A DNA stretch of 58,000 nt from Adiantum capillus-veneris. Its lineage: Eukaryota > Streptophyta > Polypodiopsida > Polypodiales > Pteridaceae. Both the position numbers and the translations under genes were made by a program. Below the pieces are notes generated by a model. That model was given only the letters and a program-made list of their open reading frames with translations, made no database searches and was not told the DNA's origin. Below, piece after piece: positions 11,876 to 23,777 of the stretch; positions within the stretch are counted from its first letter, which is position 1, and each line of letters begins with the position of its first letter. The stretch lies in the NCBI GenBank assembly GCA_014529385.2, contig CM043953.1, positions 72,239,872-72,297,871 of the forward strand. Reading direction: 5' to 3'.

Positions 11876-12269
11876 AGCTTGGAGGACTCCGTCTAGACCT
11901 CCGTCTTCGTGGAGCCACATATTTCAGAGGAACTTAAAGTTTCATTTCTTTCTTGCTCTTTGTATTCCTCCTTGCGTATGGGAGAGAGTCTTCTTTTGGG
12001 GTCTCATCAAGAGGCCTCCTAAGCTCTCTCTCCTCTTAGAGAGGAAGGGTAATCCCATAAGCGCAAAGTTGTTGAGTAACTTCAGCTTGCAAAGCAGGGT
12101 TTCCCATAGCTTGCTGCAACCTAGTAACAAGATAATTGACAAACATGGGGCCATCATCATTAGCATCTTCATGTGCAAAATCAAATTTATCAATGTTCAT
12201 TCTACTCTCTTGATTATTGTCATCCATGTTAACAAAATTTATGTACTTACTTAGTGTATGCTTTGGCAA
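11876..12269 (-). pseudogene. Gypsy gag N-terminal fragment, minus strand
   Basis: The frame from 12269 starts MPKHTLSKYINFVNMDDNNQ and continues through NYLVTRLQQAMGNPALQAEV, a typical pre-capsid gag leader in plant chromoviruses. After a frameshift near 12030 the sequence encodes an Arg/Glu/Ser-rich stretch matching the plus-strand gag at 10240-10360. It sits about 360 bp inside the primer-binding site, the expected position for the start of gag. It is truncated at 11876 by a deletion. Confidence 0.7.
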
Positions 12270-12627
12270 TTTGAAACCTTAGTTGCCACTCCTCTTATCC
12301 TTTGAAAATCGCACTTAAGTATCTACACCCACAGCTCAAAGTGGTTAATTATAGAGAGTAGTGGAGTGGGTCTAATATTTCAGAATTGCCAAGGGCTAGC
12401 TCCTTTCAGACTTCTTATGGATCAATAATGGTAAAGCTGTAGGAAAGTATAAAAAGACCACATTATTAAGTCCAAAGCTCCCAAGGTGTGCACCATATCC
12501 CACACGATGGGCTCAATTAAACCGATAATAAATCCTAGTCCCACTTACCCTAATATAATAAACAAAATCAACCATTTATAGGCTACTTAAGGACATCTCT
12601 TCTTAAGCAAGAAAAGAGAAACCAAAT

Positions 12628-12639
12628 GCTCTAATACCA
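12628..12639 (-). other. Primer-binding site, tRNA-iMet type
   Basis: On the minus strand TGGTATTAGAGC follows one base after the end of the LTR at 12641. It matches the common initiator-Met primer site TGGTATCAGAGC at 11 of 12 bases. This fixes the inner LTR boundary and the element orientation. Confidence 0.85.
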
Positions 12640-13345
12640 ATGTAATGAAAATGGCCTATTAACTTTAAGAATAGTGGAAATTAGAGGAAGTACTTTTGCG
12701 AAATTACTTTGTGAGAAGAGAGGGTGAACTTAATTGATGGTAGAAACATAAACATAATTGATGGTAGAAACATAAACATAGCATCTAGTTAACTTGGCAT
12801 GAACAATAATTTTGCAAGAGAAGAGTTTAAAGAACATGACAACAGTTGAGGATCGGATTTAGGTGGATCCGGTCCCCCCTCCAATAGGCATTTGTATTAT
12901 AGTTTCTCCCATCAAGAGAGACTTGTTACAATACAATCTTTGGTGTTCCTTGTGACCTAGATGATGCAATGAATATGGAAAACTTCATGCATCACGAGCA
13001 TAACATAAACTTTGTGGAAAGCATTAACTATCCCAAGCCTCATTCCCAAGGCCTCAAACACCTTTGAAGGTGAAAAGAGCTAGCAGATAATGAGGGTGTG
13101 GAAGAGGAAGAAGAAAAATTTCATAGGAGAAACAATTAGTTCCTCACTTATCATCACTCTTCTTGCTAGCATACATAATAGCATAGTAATGAAGATGGAG
13201 AAGATGGCAAGCTTAAGCATTGAAGCATGGCTCTTGGTTGGATTTGCATTTGATAGCCAAGAGTGTTGGTGTAGGCTCTCAACTTTTCTACTAGCTTGGA
13301 GAAGGAGAAGGAGATGGAGCTCTTGCACTTTGCACTTCACACAAT

Positions 13346-13462
<117 letters not shown>

Positions 13463-13809
13463 AGAGCATACCCCTCAAGCATGCCCCCTACATACCCCTC
13501 AAGCATGCCCCCTACTTGCTTTGGTCGACCCCCTCTTCTAGCACAAGCTTGAAGCTCATTGGACCTTTGCAAGCCTGGCCAATCACATGTAGGATGCATA
13601 TCAAGCAAGCATGCTAGCCTTGGGACAAGTGTCCCCCTTTCCCCTTTGGGAGAGAGGACTTGATAAATGCAAAAACAATTAATTAAATCTACTTAATTAT
13701 CATTGGACCCCTTGGGAGGCCAACCAATAGGCCCCCTTGTAGGCTCTCAACTTCTCTAGTAGCTTGGAGAAGGAGATGGAGCTCTTGCACTTTGCACTTC
13801 ACACAATGA

Positions 13810-13922
<113 letters not shown>

Positions 13923-14816
13923 AGAGTATACCCCTCAAGCATGCCCCCTACTTGCTTTGGTCGACCCCCTCTTCTAGCACAAGCTTGAAGCTCATTGGAC
14001 CTTTGCAAGCCTGGCCAATCACATGTAGGATGCATATCAAGCAAGCATGCTAGCCTTGGGACAAGTGTCCCCCTTTCCCCTTTGGGAGAGAGGACTTGAT
14101 AAATGAAAAAACAATTAATTAAATCTACTTAATTATCATTGGACCCCTTGGGAGGCCAACCAATAGGCTTTGGACACTCCTTGAGGGTAACCAAGCTAGG
14201 GGCTTGACATGTGTCCTACTTGCCTCTTGGGAAAGGGTGACCTTTGGGAGAGAGAGTGGTCAAGAAACCATTCCCCCGTTCTTGCATGGCTTGCCCCCTC
14301 CTTTTTGGGATATGCATTGACTTTTGTGACACCTCAAGCCCCTCAACCTTGGGCCCAGTTCTCACCACAAGCTCGATCCTTAAGCCCCTCAAGCTTGGGT
14401 TGGGTTCCCATCTCAAGTACAACCCTAGCCTTTCAAGCATGACAAGAACCTCAAGGATCTCAATCATCAAGCACTTCAAGCATCTCAATCATCAAGCACG
14501 ACAAGCACCTCAAGCTTGGGCCGGGTTCCCACCTCAAGCATAGCCCTAGATTACCTAAGGTCAAAGGACTTTTAACACTAACCTTTGGAGGTATTCAATG
14601 AAATTAACCCTAAGGTCTTTTAAGCTCCATTGGTTAGCCTTGCTCTTTGACAGGCCATTTCTCATTTGGACTTCTTTACCATTGGCCCCATGTTGACATA
14701 GATCTGTAAGCACATGTCTATATTCTAACCCTTGTTCCCGTTTATTCTCCCACATTAAATTATCAGTTTAATATGAGAAAATCATTTGGGTTGGTTAGAT
14801 ATTAGATTTTATGACA

Positions 14817-16012
14817 GTTCTTGCTCCAAGAAAAATGCCCGCAATTAGACTCCTAAAGCTTTCAGTATCTAAGATTCAAAAGAGGATGCTCATTGCAAAG
14901 GATCACCTCTCTCATATGCTTGGGGAAAAGGGAGCATGATGCCTTCATCTTGTTTGACCCTGGCTCTACTCACAACCTCATATCAACGGAGTTGGCCACC
15001 AAGTTGGACATTCAAGCTTTCGAAATGGGAGATACAGTAACGACCGACACCGCTTTCAAGGGACATCAAGACTCCGTTATTCCCTTGATTAGGAAGTTGA
15101 GGTTTCATGTCAAAATCTATGTTGATAAAGAGTACTTTTTCATCTCTCCTCTCCAGCATAAGGATGCTATCCTAGGGGCACCATGGTTCAACCACATGGC
15201 TGCCAACATGAAGTTCCCTGAAAGGATAATCTAGTTCACCTACAGGGGAAAGATCATGTATATAGATGCTAGTGAGTCTGGTCGTACTATACCACTTGTA
15301 AATCCTCCTGCTTTTGATAAATCAATGAAGAGATTAGTTTTTGCGTACATGATTTTTGTCAAATTGTCCTTCAAAGGTCCTAACGTTTCATCAAATGTAA
15401 ATGGTAGGAATCAAGAAGAGTTAGACTTGTCTAATTTTCTAAAAGGATTCCAAGATGTGTTCATCGATGATATCCCTATGGACTTACCTCCAAAACAAGG
15501 GGATGATGACCATCGAATTGAGCTCCTACCACGAATCTCACCGCGCCTAACAAGCCTCCTTATCGAGTTTCCCAAGCTCAAGAAGAGGAGATCATGACAC
15601 AAGTACTAGAATTTATAGACAAAGGGATGGTGAGGCCTAGCTCCTATGCCTTTTGTTTGCCAGTCCTTTAAGTGAAAAAGACAAATGGTACATATCGTAT
15701 GTGTGTGGACTATCGAGCACTAAACCATATCACTATCAAAAAGATTTCGCATACCTCAGATAGAAGATATGTTTGATAAGCTACAAGGCTCTACCTACTT
15801 TATGTGGATTGACCTTAAATGTGGCTATCATCAAATAAGGATAGTAGATGAAGATATCCTAAAGACCTCGTTTCGTACAACATTTGGTCTTTATGAATAT
15901 CTAGTCATGCCTTTTGGCTTGACTAATGCACCAACCACATTTAATCGATTAATGGATAAACTATATAGAGCCTATCGCAAATTCAATGGAGTGTTCTTTG
16001 TTGATATCATCA
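14817..16012 (+). pseudogene. Gypsy protease and RT fragment
   Basis: Plus-strand frames give, in order, KRMQRITSLICLGKREHDAF, then FDPGSTHNLIS with the D-x-G of a retrotransposon aspartic protease (here D-P-G), a link region ending ...DDDHRIELLP (the segment that leads into RT), EFIDKGMVRPSSYAF with CVDYRALN, and RT at 15769-16017 with GYHQIRIVDEDILKTSFRTT and MPFGLTNAPTTFNRLMD. The RT catalytic block is FFVDIIM instead of F-x-DD. Stops occur at 15234, 15597 and 15670. It is the conventional protease-before-RT order and matches the chromovirus family next door. It is cut at 16013 by an LTR end. Confidence 0.85.
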
Positions 16013-16475
16013 TGTAACATTTAATGGCCTAATAACTTATGTGTAGCGGAAATTAGCATGAACATAGTGGGCATTTCATTAGAATAGATTCCTAATGAGA
16101 ATTACAAGAGTGCTTGGGTGGAGAGAGCAACAAAAAGCATAAAACCTAGTTAGATAGCATCAACAATACTTTCAAAAGAGAGAGAAATTAAGCTATTGAC
16201 AATAGTTGAGGACCAGATTTTCATGGAGCCCGTCCCCCCTCCAAAAGGCTTTGTATTATGGTTTCTCCCATCAAGAGAGACATTGTACAATACAATTCTT
16301 TGTGTTCCTTCAAGACTAGCTAGTGCAATGAAGATGAAAGCTTCATGCACTAAGAAAAACACTTAACAAACACAACTTTAATTATCCCCGTTCTCAGACC
16401 CACGACCTCACACACCTTCGAAGATGGTGAGAGCTAGCAGGGTATGAGAGTAGATTGAGAGGAAGGAGTATCTTA
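16013..16475 (-). repeat. Chromovirus LTR fragment inserted in RT
   Basis: TGTAACATTTAATGGCCTAA at 16013 matches the minus-strand LTR terminus seen at 12641 and 4877, and homology continues through the GGTCCCCCCTCC-like phrase near 16226 and GAGAGCTAGCAGG at 16429 to about 16475. No PBS lies on its left, so it is the outer end of a 3' LTR that inserted into the RT gene. The rest of that element is lost at the junction with the next gypsy fragment. Confidence 0.75.
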
Positions 16476-16478
16476 CGA

Positions 16479-16923
16479 GACTTCACGGTGGTCGTAAAAA
16501 AGGGGGCCACATACCAAAGAGTAGATCATCTTTCACGACTATTTCATGGGGAAGCACCTGAGGGTGTTGATGATAACCTTCCTGATTCATATCTGTTTAA
16601 CATAGAAATGGTGCCGAGATGGAGCGAAAAGGTCATTCCTCTACTCACAATTGCCTCATTGCAGATAGAAAGACAACCATCTATTATCCATTAGACACGG
16701 GATCTCCAACTTTTAGCAGGACGACTGTACAAACACGGTAAGGATGGGATACTAAGACTATGTGTACAGCCCGAAGATACCACCTACTATCTCAAACAAG
16801 CTCATATACAAAATACAAGATTTCACACTGGTGAAACACAGACATGCCAATGGTTACAAAGACTGGGTGTCTACTGGCCAAACATGGAATACAGTGTCCA
16901 TAAATATGTAAAATCCTGTGATA
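16479..16923 (+). pseudogene. Duplicate RNase H/integrase fragment
   Basis: This 445-bp piece is almost identical to 20859-21304 and encodes DFTVVVKKGATYQRVDHLSR (end of RNase H) through the first integrase HHCC module. A TAG at 16692 falls where the sister copy has CAG (Gln), so one C-to-T change is directly visible. Similarity ends at 16924, where the sister continues into CIIQPPVE. Confidence 0.85.
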
Positions 16924-19900
16924 GTTATATGATTATAAACCAAGCGTGCGAGTACTTCATCGAGAGAAAATACGAAAGGGTTATTATGAAAATACACATG
17001 ATAAAGGGAAAGAGAGAATTTCACTAAAAACATGGCATTTGCCAACGCGTTTCGACTTACAAAATCTCATCAGGGCATTCCATGGATACAAAAATCTCTC
17101 TTGAGGTTTATGCTTTTATAAGCAATTTTGGAGGGAAAAGTGTTAGGTGGAGCATTTATGGGTTTGAAATGAGCTGTAGAGCTTTATTGGTGGATGTGTA
17201 CCCAAAGCCTCTTGATTGGAAGTGAATGTGTTTTACCTTGAGAATGGTAGTCTCTTGATTGAGAGTGAAAATGTTATTCCTTGGGAATGGTAAATTCAAG
17301 TTGTCTTGATGAAGTTTCAATTTTAGGAAGGACCATCACTTGTGCTTGGTTTTATGGTTGAACAAAGGGTGGAGTTTTTAACGAAGCATACAAATGCTCA
17401 TTGACAACCATCTTAATTAGAATCTAGGAGTATATTAAAGTGAACCTTATCACTTATGTTTGCATGAGGCAAATATTTAACACAAGGACAATGCAGTGCA
17501 TCCATTGGCGTTCATGAAAGCAATAGGGAAGCCCAAGAAAAGAGAAGTAATGATAGATGATACGGAGATGAGCTATTTAAAATAGGATAAGGTAGGCAAT
17601 TTCTTTGAAATAAAGGTAGAGTGGTGAAGGTATTTAGCTTTGGGTAGGTTTTGAGCATTTATAGGAGAAACAGGAATGGTGGGTATACAAGGCTTGCTTG
17701 GGTTACGGTTGGGGTGCAAAGAGTGTTGTGTGAATAAGGTTAGTTTAGGTTAAGATTGGTGTTTAGCACAAGTCTTTGGTTTATGCTGGGGTTATTTTCA
17801 TGGGTTATAACAAGGCGCATGTACAAAAGCAAACAAGGTTAAGAATAAGGTACCTATGAGGTTCAGGTTGGGTGATGTCATGAAAAAATTGAGGTGTATA
17901 TACAAAATTTGTATAGGCTAAGGTTTACAAATCTATGCTGAGGACAAGGTCGTTCTAGGAAGAAGAGTATGTAAGACATATGTGGTTAGATTTTTTTTTG
18001 TCATGGGGGTCTTTATTAGGACAAGGCTTGCATGAGGCAAAGAATATACAATGCTAGCACAGTTTAAGGTTGGGGTGAATGTAAAGAATGTGGTAAGTAT
18101 AGGGTGGTTACTCAAGGGTATTGAGGTGTAAAAGATTGAGCTTTTGGTTTATAATTCACATAGCCACTTGGGTCCAAAGACATAGAGCTAAAAAGGGAGA
18201 AAGGGATAAGATTTATCTGGCACAGGAATACCTGGGGTTAGGCTATTGTGCTATCTCTATTCATAGGATTGATCCTAACCCTTGTTTTGATTTGAGTAGC
18301 AAGCGGTAAGAAAATTTATGAATTAGGAAATATTTCTTTGAAAGTTCATACAGCCCTACTTGGCATACAAGCAAGGTAGGTTACAAAAGGTGGGTAATCA
18401 AATGATGCCTGGCAGTGGGTGGACTGGAAAGGAATGTATTCCAAGCCGTCCTACCCTATGTGTTGATTGTGTATGACCTTCGATATCTCTGTAGTGTTGG
18501 GTCCAAGGGAGTAAATGTAGCAAAAAGATAGAGAGCTAGGCTATGAAAAGGTTCAAGTTCCATAGCATGTAGATCATAGGCATGAAATATGGGGCCTTTT
18601 GGTGGCTAGTATAGTTTGGATAGAAGAATTATGTTAAAAAAGGATGGGAGGCTTAGAATGGGGGCTTGCAGTGCCGAGTATCGTGAGTAAATGGTGTGTA
18701 TACTTTAGCTCCCATGCCGAAATGCATGGATATAGCAAGGTGGTGATTGGTAAAATGTAGCTTGAGTAGACATGTTGTCAATTGGGTAGATAGGTTTTTT
18801 ATCGCATCTGTATGAGAATGTAACATCAATAGGGGCCTAAGATGTAGAATGATAGGATAAGATTTTCTGTCTGATAGGATGCATGGGAATACCTAGATCA
18901 ATCATGGTTAATGAAGCATGGTTTTAGCATGACTAGACATGTATACTCGACAAGATTAGAAGCAATATTACAAGCCTACTATTCTCTAAAAATTAAGATT
19001 GAATCCAAAAGCAAGCCTTGGAACTTGGATTGAAGGTAGAGGCTTTACCATGGCCTTTGAAACTGGGATTTAAGGTAAAAGAATCATCATAGGGCTAGCT
19101 GAGGGCCACAATGTTAGTGGCATGTGCATGTATGGAGGGTAGTTACCTAGCCATTAGAGATGTTGAAGGATATTTGTTTGTTGGAGGCTGTGACTACTGC
19201 TAGGAATATATTTTAAAGTAGGCAGAATATTTGTGTAATGGGTTGAAACTTGCGAAAAGGGTTATGTCTTGGGAATGATTATATTTAGGTTGTGAAAAGA
19301 TTCAAGTTCCATATCCTGTAGGTAGTCTGAATCATGGAGTGTTTTGGTTGCAAATAGACCTTTGGTAGCAGTATTATGATTGAAAGGGGATGCGAGGTTG
19401 AGAAGGGGGTTTGTGGTGCCAACTATTTTGGTAAATAGACCTTTGCTAGCAGCGTTATGATTGAAAGGGGATGCGAGGTCTAGAAAGGGGTTTGTGGTGC
19501 CGAGTATGGTAAATCCAGGGTTGGTACAATATAGCACCATGCCAAAGTATGGGTAAAGTATGAAGGTGAGGATAAAGCAAAGGTTAAGAAGATCTATTGC
19601 TGATAGCATCTGTAACACATGCCCAAAATGGGAGTATTGGTGGGTTGATGAGGCTTGAGCTAGATGTCCATTAGGGTTTGTGTGTCCAGGTGAGAAAACT
19701 GTTAGTATTATGGTAGCATTGGTTAGTACTAGTGCTCGTCCTCAAAACTGGAATTGAGCCGTACTGGAAGAATTGGCATGTTAAGCTAACTGCATGGGGT
19801 TTATGCAAGTCAGCTTTATACTCAGCTTAATATCTCTGTTCTTTCTCATGTGTCATGTTGGTAACCACACGAACATAAGTGAGGGCAAGGCATATCCACA

Positions 19901-20858
19901 GCCAAGGGTCAAGAGGAGCCAAACGGGAGAAAATTAGAGGAGCTTATCAAAACATGAGTCTATGCAGTTAAGTCATGCTGTAGAGGATGCTTCTGACTCC
20001 CTAAAATGTGTATTGCCTTTAAAGGGTTGGAATGGGGTTCCATAGATTCCTATGCAAGCGAGATGAAGGTAAATCGACATGAGTTGCAAGCATGCAAGCA
20101 GGTTAACAGCAACGATGTAACTTGTAAGTAGTTGGGTAGGGGGGCATCTCCTTGAGGGTAGATATACAACCAATAGGGAGACATGGCCAACCTAATGCGA
20201 GGTATGGTTGCACGACATAATCACAAAACCTAGGATGAAGCCAAGAGAATACCTGAGAGTGTGCTTCAAGACTCCGACAGGACGGCCCCAGGTAAGACTG
20301 CCAGCTACTTCACTATAATTCTGAACGTCTTGTATATGAATGTGAAATCTTCTCAAGGTCCGCCTTCTTTTGGCAGTCCTCAGTTTTCAAGCAACAAGTT
20401 CTGCAGTGAGAGTAGAGGTGTGACGTGTGTTGATGAAGCATTTCCATTGATGATTGTGAAACAAAAATGGCATGCTCTTGTGTAATGGACGTCCATGGAA
20501 AGGGATGGCCTACACATTGCAGGCCTCTGAAAATGAGTATCTCTATCACGTTGAAGAAAAAACCCTTTCTCTCGGAGACAGATCCGCAAAAAAACGCGTG
20601 TAAAGACCTCCCCATAAGCCGTAGAACCTTGAATAATGGGTGCTACAGTTCTCCCAGAATCTCAACGTTGAAGGTTGCAGAAAGCAACGCAGCAACATGA
20701 GGCGAGTGGTGCTGATGTAAGTGTGGTATGGTCGCTTTGAGCAGTGAAGCAGTGACGAAAGAGCTTGACAGGAGATCATCAAGCACTACTGTATCTAGTA
20801 AACAAACATTGCAACACTGGAAGAATTGTTCACTGGTTTATACTGTTGCTTGATTTTG
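16924..20858. other. 3.9-kb unassigned spacer between two copies of a gypsy fragment
   Basis: No gene, LTR or domain is recognised. The sequence is GT- and AG-skewed on the plus strand, with many loosely related phrases (GTTAGGTTGGGGTG-like, GGCTTGCATGAGGCAAA-like) and a local tandem duplication at 19340-19500. Minus-strand frames at 20313-20782 are protein-like but short and unmatched. It may be an old non-coding element or captured intergenic DNA. Confidence 0.35.
19340..19505. repeat. Tandem duplication, about 84-bp unit
   Basis: The phrase AATAGACCTTTGCTAGCAG, then TTATGATTGAAAGGGGATGC and GGGGTTTGTGGTGCC, occurs twice in a row. A more diverged relative (GGGGGCTTGCAGTGCCGAGT) lies near 18662, suggesting an older repeat family in this spacer. 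Confidence 0.8.
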
Positions 20859-21717
20859 ACTTCACGGTGGTCGTAAAAAAGGGGCCACACACCAAAGAGT
20901 AGATCATCTTTCACAACTATTTCATGGGGAAGCACCTGAGGGTGTTGATGATAACCTTCCTGATTCATATCTGTTTAACATAGAAATGGTCCTGAGATGG
21001 AGCGAAAAGGTCATTCCTCTACTCACAATTGGCTCATTGCAGATAGAAAGACAACCATCAATGATCCATCAGACACGGGATCTCCAACTTTTAGCAGGAC
21101 GACTGTACAAACACGGTAAGGATGGGATACTAAGACTATGTGTACAGCCCGAAGATACCACCTACTATCTCAAACAAGCTCATATACAAAATACAAGATT
21201 TCACACTGGTGAAACACAGACAGACCAATGGTTACAAAGACTGGGTGTCTACTGGCCAAACATGGAATACAGTGTCCATAAATATGTAAAATCTTGTGAT
21301 AGTTGTATAATACAGCCCCCAGTGGAACATGCCACCATGTTTTGCGTAGTACAAGCACCTAAATGGAGTGCTCACATAGTTGAGTGCTTGAAAAACAAAA
21401 CCCTTCCAATGGAATGGGGAAAAGCAAGAATGAAAACTGTCGAAAAAGAGGCCAAACACTATCTGCTCATTGCCAACCAACTGTATAGGTGGGGAAAGGA
21501 CAAACAATTAGGGCAGTGTGCTATAGAAAGCGAATATTACGTCATCCTAGATCAAGCACACTCAGGACAACCCGGGGGACACTTCTCTGCTGATAAAATG
21601 ACAAAGCTGGTGCTACACTCAGGCATATGGTGGCCAACCTTGTTCATGGATGCAGCGACATATGTCAAATGATGTGATGAATGCCAACGCACAAAACCAC
21701 CCCAAAAGAGTGATGAA
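20859..21717 (+). pseudogene. RNase H end plus two tandem integrase HHCC zinc-binding modules
   Basis: RNase H ends with KKGATHQRVDHLSQLFHGEA. In the 228-aa frame starting at 20986, module 1 has H66, H73, C104 and C107 and module 2 has H192, H199 and then C-x2-C just after the stop at 21670. Both show exactly H-x6-H-x30-C-x2-C. Between them is a linker containing WSAHIVECLKNKTLPMEWGK. Gypsy integrases normally have one such module, which organises the N-terminal domain. The TGA stop stands where the family usually has Arg (CGA), so it fits a single C-to-T change. The frame otherwise continues into the integrase core. Confidence 0.85.
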
Positions 21718-23320
21718 ATGCCATTGAGGCCAATGATAGGTGTACATGCTTTTGCCAAATGGGACATTGACTTCATTGGTCCCATCATACCTCCAGAATA
21801 CAGGACTCATGCACAATACATCATAGTAGCAACGGACTACATGACAAAATGGACGGAAGCAAAAGAAACCCAAAAAAATGATGCAAGGACTACGGCTCAG
21901 TTCCTTTTCGAAAAGTTCTTTACGTGGTATGGACTAGCAATCGCAATAGTGAGCGATAGAGGAACACACTTTGTGAATGACGTCATTGAGAGCCTACTTG
22001 ACGAATTCATGGTGGTCCATCACAAGTCAGCACCCTATCATCCGCAAGCCAATGGACATGCAGAGAGTACCAACAAAATCCTATGCACAGTGCTCACCAA
22101 GATAGTCAGTGACTCAAGGAATGATTGGGATCATAAGCTACACACTGCCTTATGGGCTTACCGCGTAGTTTTTAAAACTTCCATTGGAATGACTCCCTTT
22201 AACTTGGTATTCAAGATTAATGCGATACTACCATTGGAATTCCTAATCAAATCCCTCAGAGTGGCAACACAATTAGGATGGACAGGCCATGAGCTATCGG
22301 AGAGACTAGACACCCTAGAACAATTAGATGAAACTAGACTTAAAGTGATAGTAGCTAGGATATATGCTCAGAAAAAGCAAATGAAAGCTTTCCATGATCA
22401 ACACGTGATTGGTAAGGAGTTCCAAAAAGGGGATTACGTTCTCATGTATACTCTAAAACAACACTCCAAAAAACTCAAAAAGCGCGGAATGGGGCCTTTT
22501 GTGATCCATGATATATTGCAAATTGGTGCCATCAAACTTGCAACATTTGCAGGAGAGGAGATGCCTAATTGGACGAGTGGTTGCAGGTTAAAGAAATATC
22601 TTCTTCCGCTGACACCAGAAGAACTCGCAACACTCCATGCAGCAGCTCAGCGCAGACATCAAGCAAAGGACATTCGGGAACAAGCACAACAGGAAGACAA
22701 ACTCAGAATATTGAAACGCAGGGAACAAGCAAACTTTCAGAGAAAAGAACAACAGGGCGTGGCTATTAAGAATGCTTCGATAGCATCCTTACAAATGGCG
22801 GCTACATGGTTAGGAGGAATGGATCTACGCATTCAGTTACAACTTGTCGACGGCCCCACTGAAAGAGCGTTAGTGGACATAGGGGCCAAAGCTAATATGG
22901 TTAACTACTCCACTTTTAGAAAAATCACACAAGAACCTCTATGCCCAACACTATGGGGTTCAAGGTCGCAAACAAAGGTACTATGGACAGTCTAGGCCAC
23001 ATAAATTTGCCAATCAACATTGATGGGACACTTTATCCACATCAATTTCATGTGGTCGAAGATCAACATCTTAACGAAGCAGTTATTCTGGGAGTGCCAT
23101 GGATGCGCACTTATCAAGACACACCAAACTGGTAGGGCAACACTTTACTCATGGAAAACGAGGGCCAATCTTTAGCCACTCCATTCGTACAAATGGACCA
23201 TGAATGGGAACCTCTACCATTGCCACATGTAGTAGCTCAACGATCATCCACCACCATGGTCACGAAAATATGGGTTAAGAAATCAATCATGGAAACCAAG
23301 CATACATAAAAATTAAACCA
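21718..23320 (+). pseudogene. Integrase core fused upstream of an aspartic protease domain
   Basis: The 425-aa open frame has the catalytic triad intact: D18 in WDIDFIGP, D80 in IVSDRGTHF and E116 in QANGHAEST. An integrase C-terminal region (KGDYVLMYTLKQHSKK, RGMGPFVIHD) follows at about 235-290, then a charged Gln/Glu/Arg coiled stretch, then LRIQLQLVDGPTERALVDIG with D387-I388-G389 at the protease active-site position, where D-T-G or D-S-G is expected. A frameshift near 22945 moves the frame to MPNTMGFKVANKGTMDSLGH and ends with EAVILGVPWMRTY, the second conserved protease block. A TAG follows at 23133. Protease normally precedes RT in gypsy pol, so this position is odd. Confidence 0.8.
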
Positions 23321-23763
23321 CCTCAATTTGCCCACCGCTGTTGTCAAACGGCCTAACACAATGGACCACTCTCTTCAACATCCAACCACACTCAAATGGG
23401 TATGGCAACCAAAACAACCTTGCCTTCACGATGCCTCTTCTAGCAGATCCATACCTAAGAAATTTCGATGGCAACCCAAAAAATGCCAAAAAGCAACCCC
23501 ACCGACAGCATCAAAACTTTTGCAGGTCACAGTCAAACACAGAGCGCGTCTTCTACAATTACTATTGTTCGGACCACGCATCTTCCAAGGAACCTCGCCA
23601 CCAACAACCACTAAACATACTATTCAGCACCTATCTCTTGCACATCATTTTGTTTTCCCATGCATATCCTCCATTGGCATCATAGAGCCACACCATACGG
23701 CTATGCATAGACATGCGCTTTATTCCCACGCACTCTGACACATGTTCGTCGCGGACGACCTCT

Positions 23764-23777
23764 AGGAAGGGGGAAAA
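23764..23777 (+). other. Polypurine tract
   Basis: AGGAAGGGGGAAAA lies directly before the TGCGGTT start of the LTR. This is where plus-strand DNA synthesis would be primed. Confidence 0.75.

Noticed and set aside
20313-20782. Minus-strand frames of 70-100 codons before the second gypsy copy
   Set aside because: Protein-like in composition but overlapping in several frames, with no motif and no supporting context.
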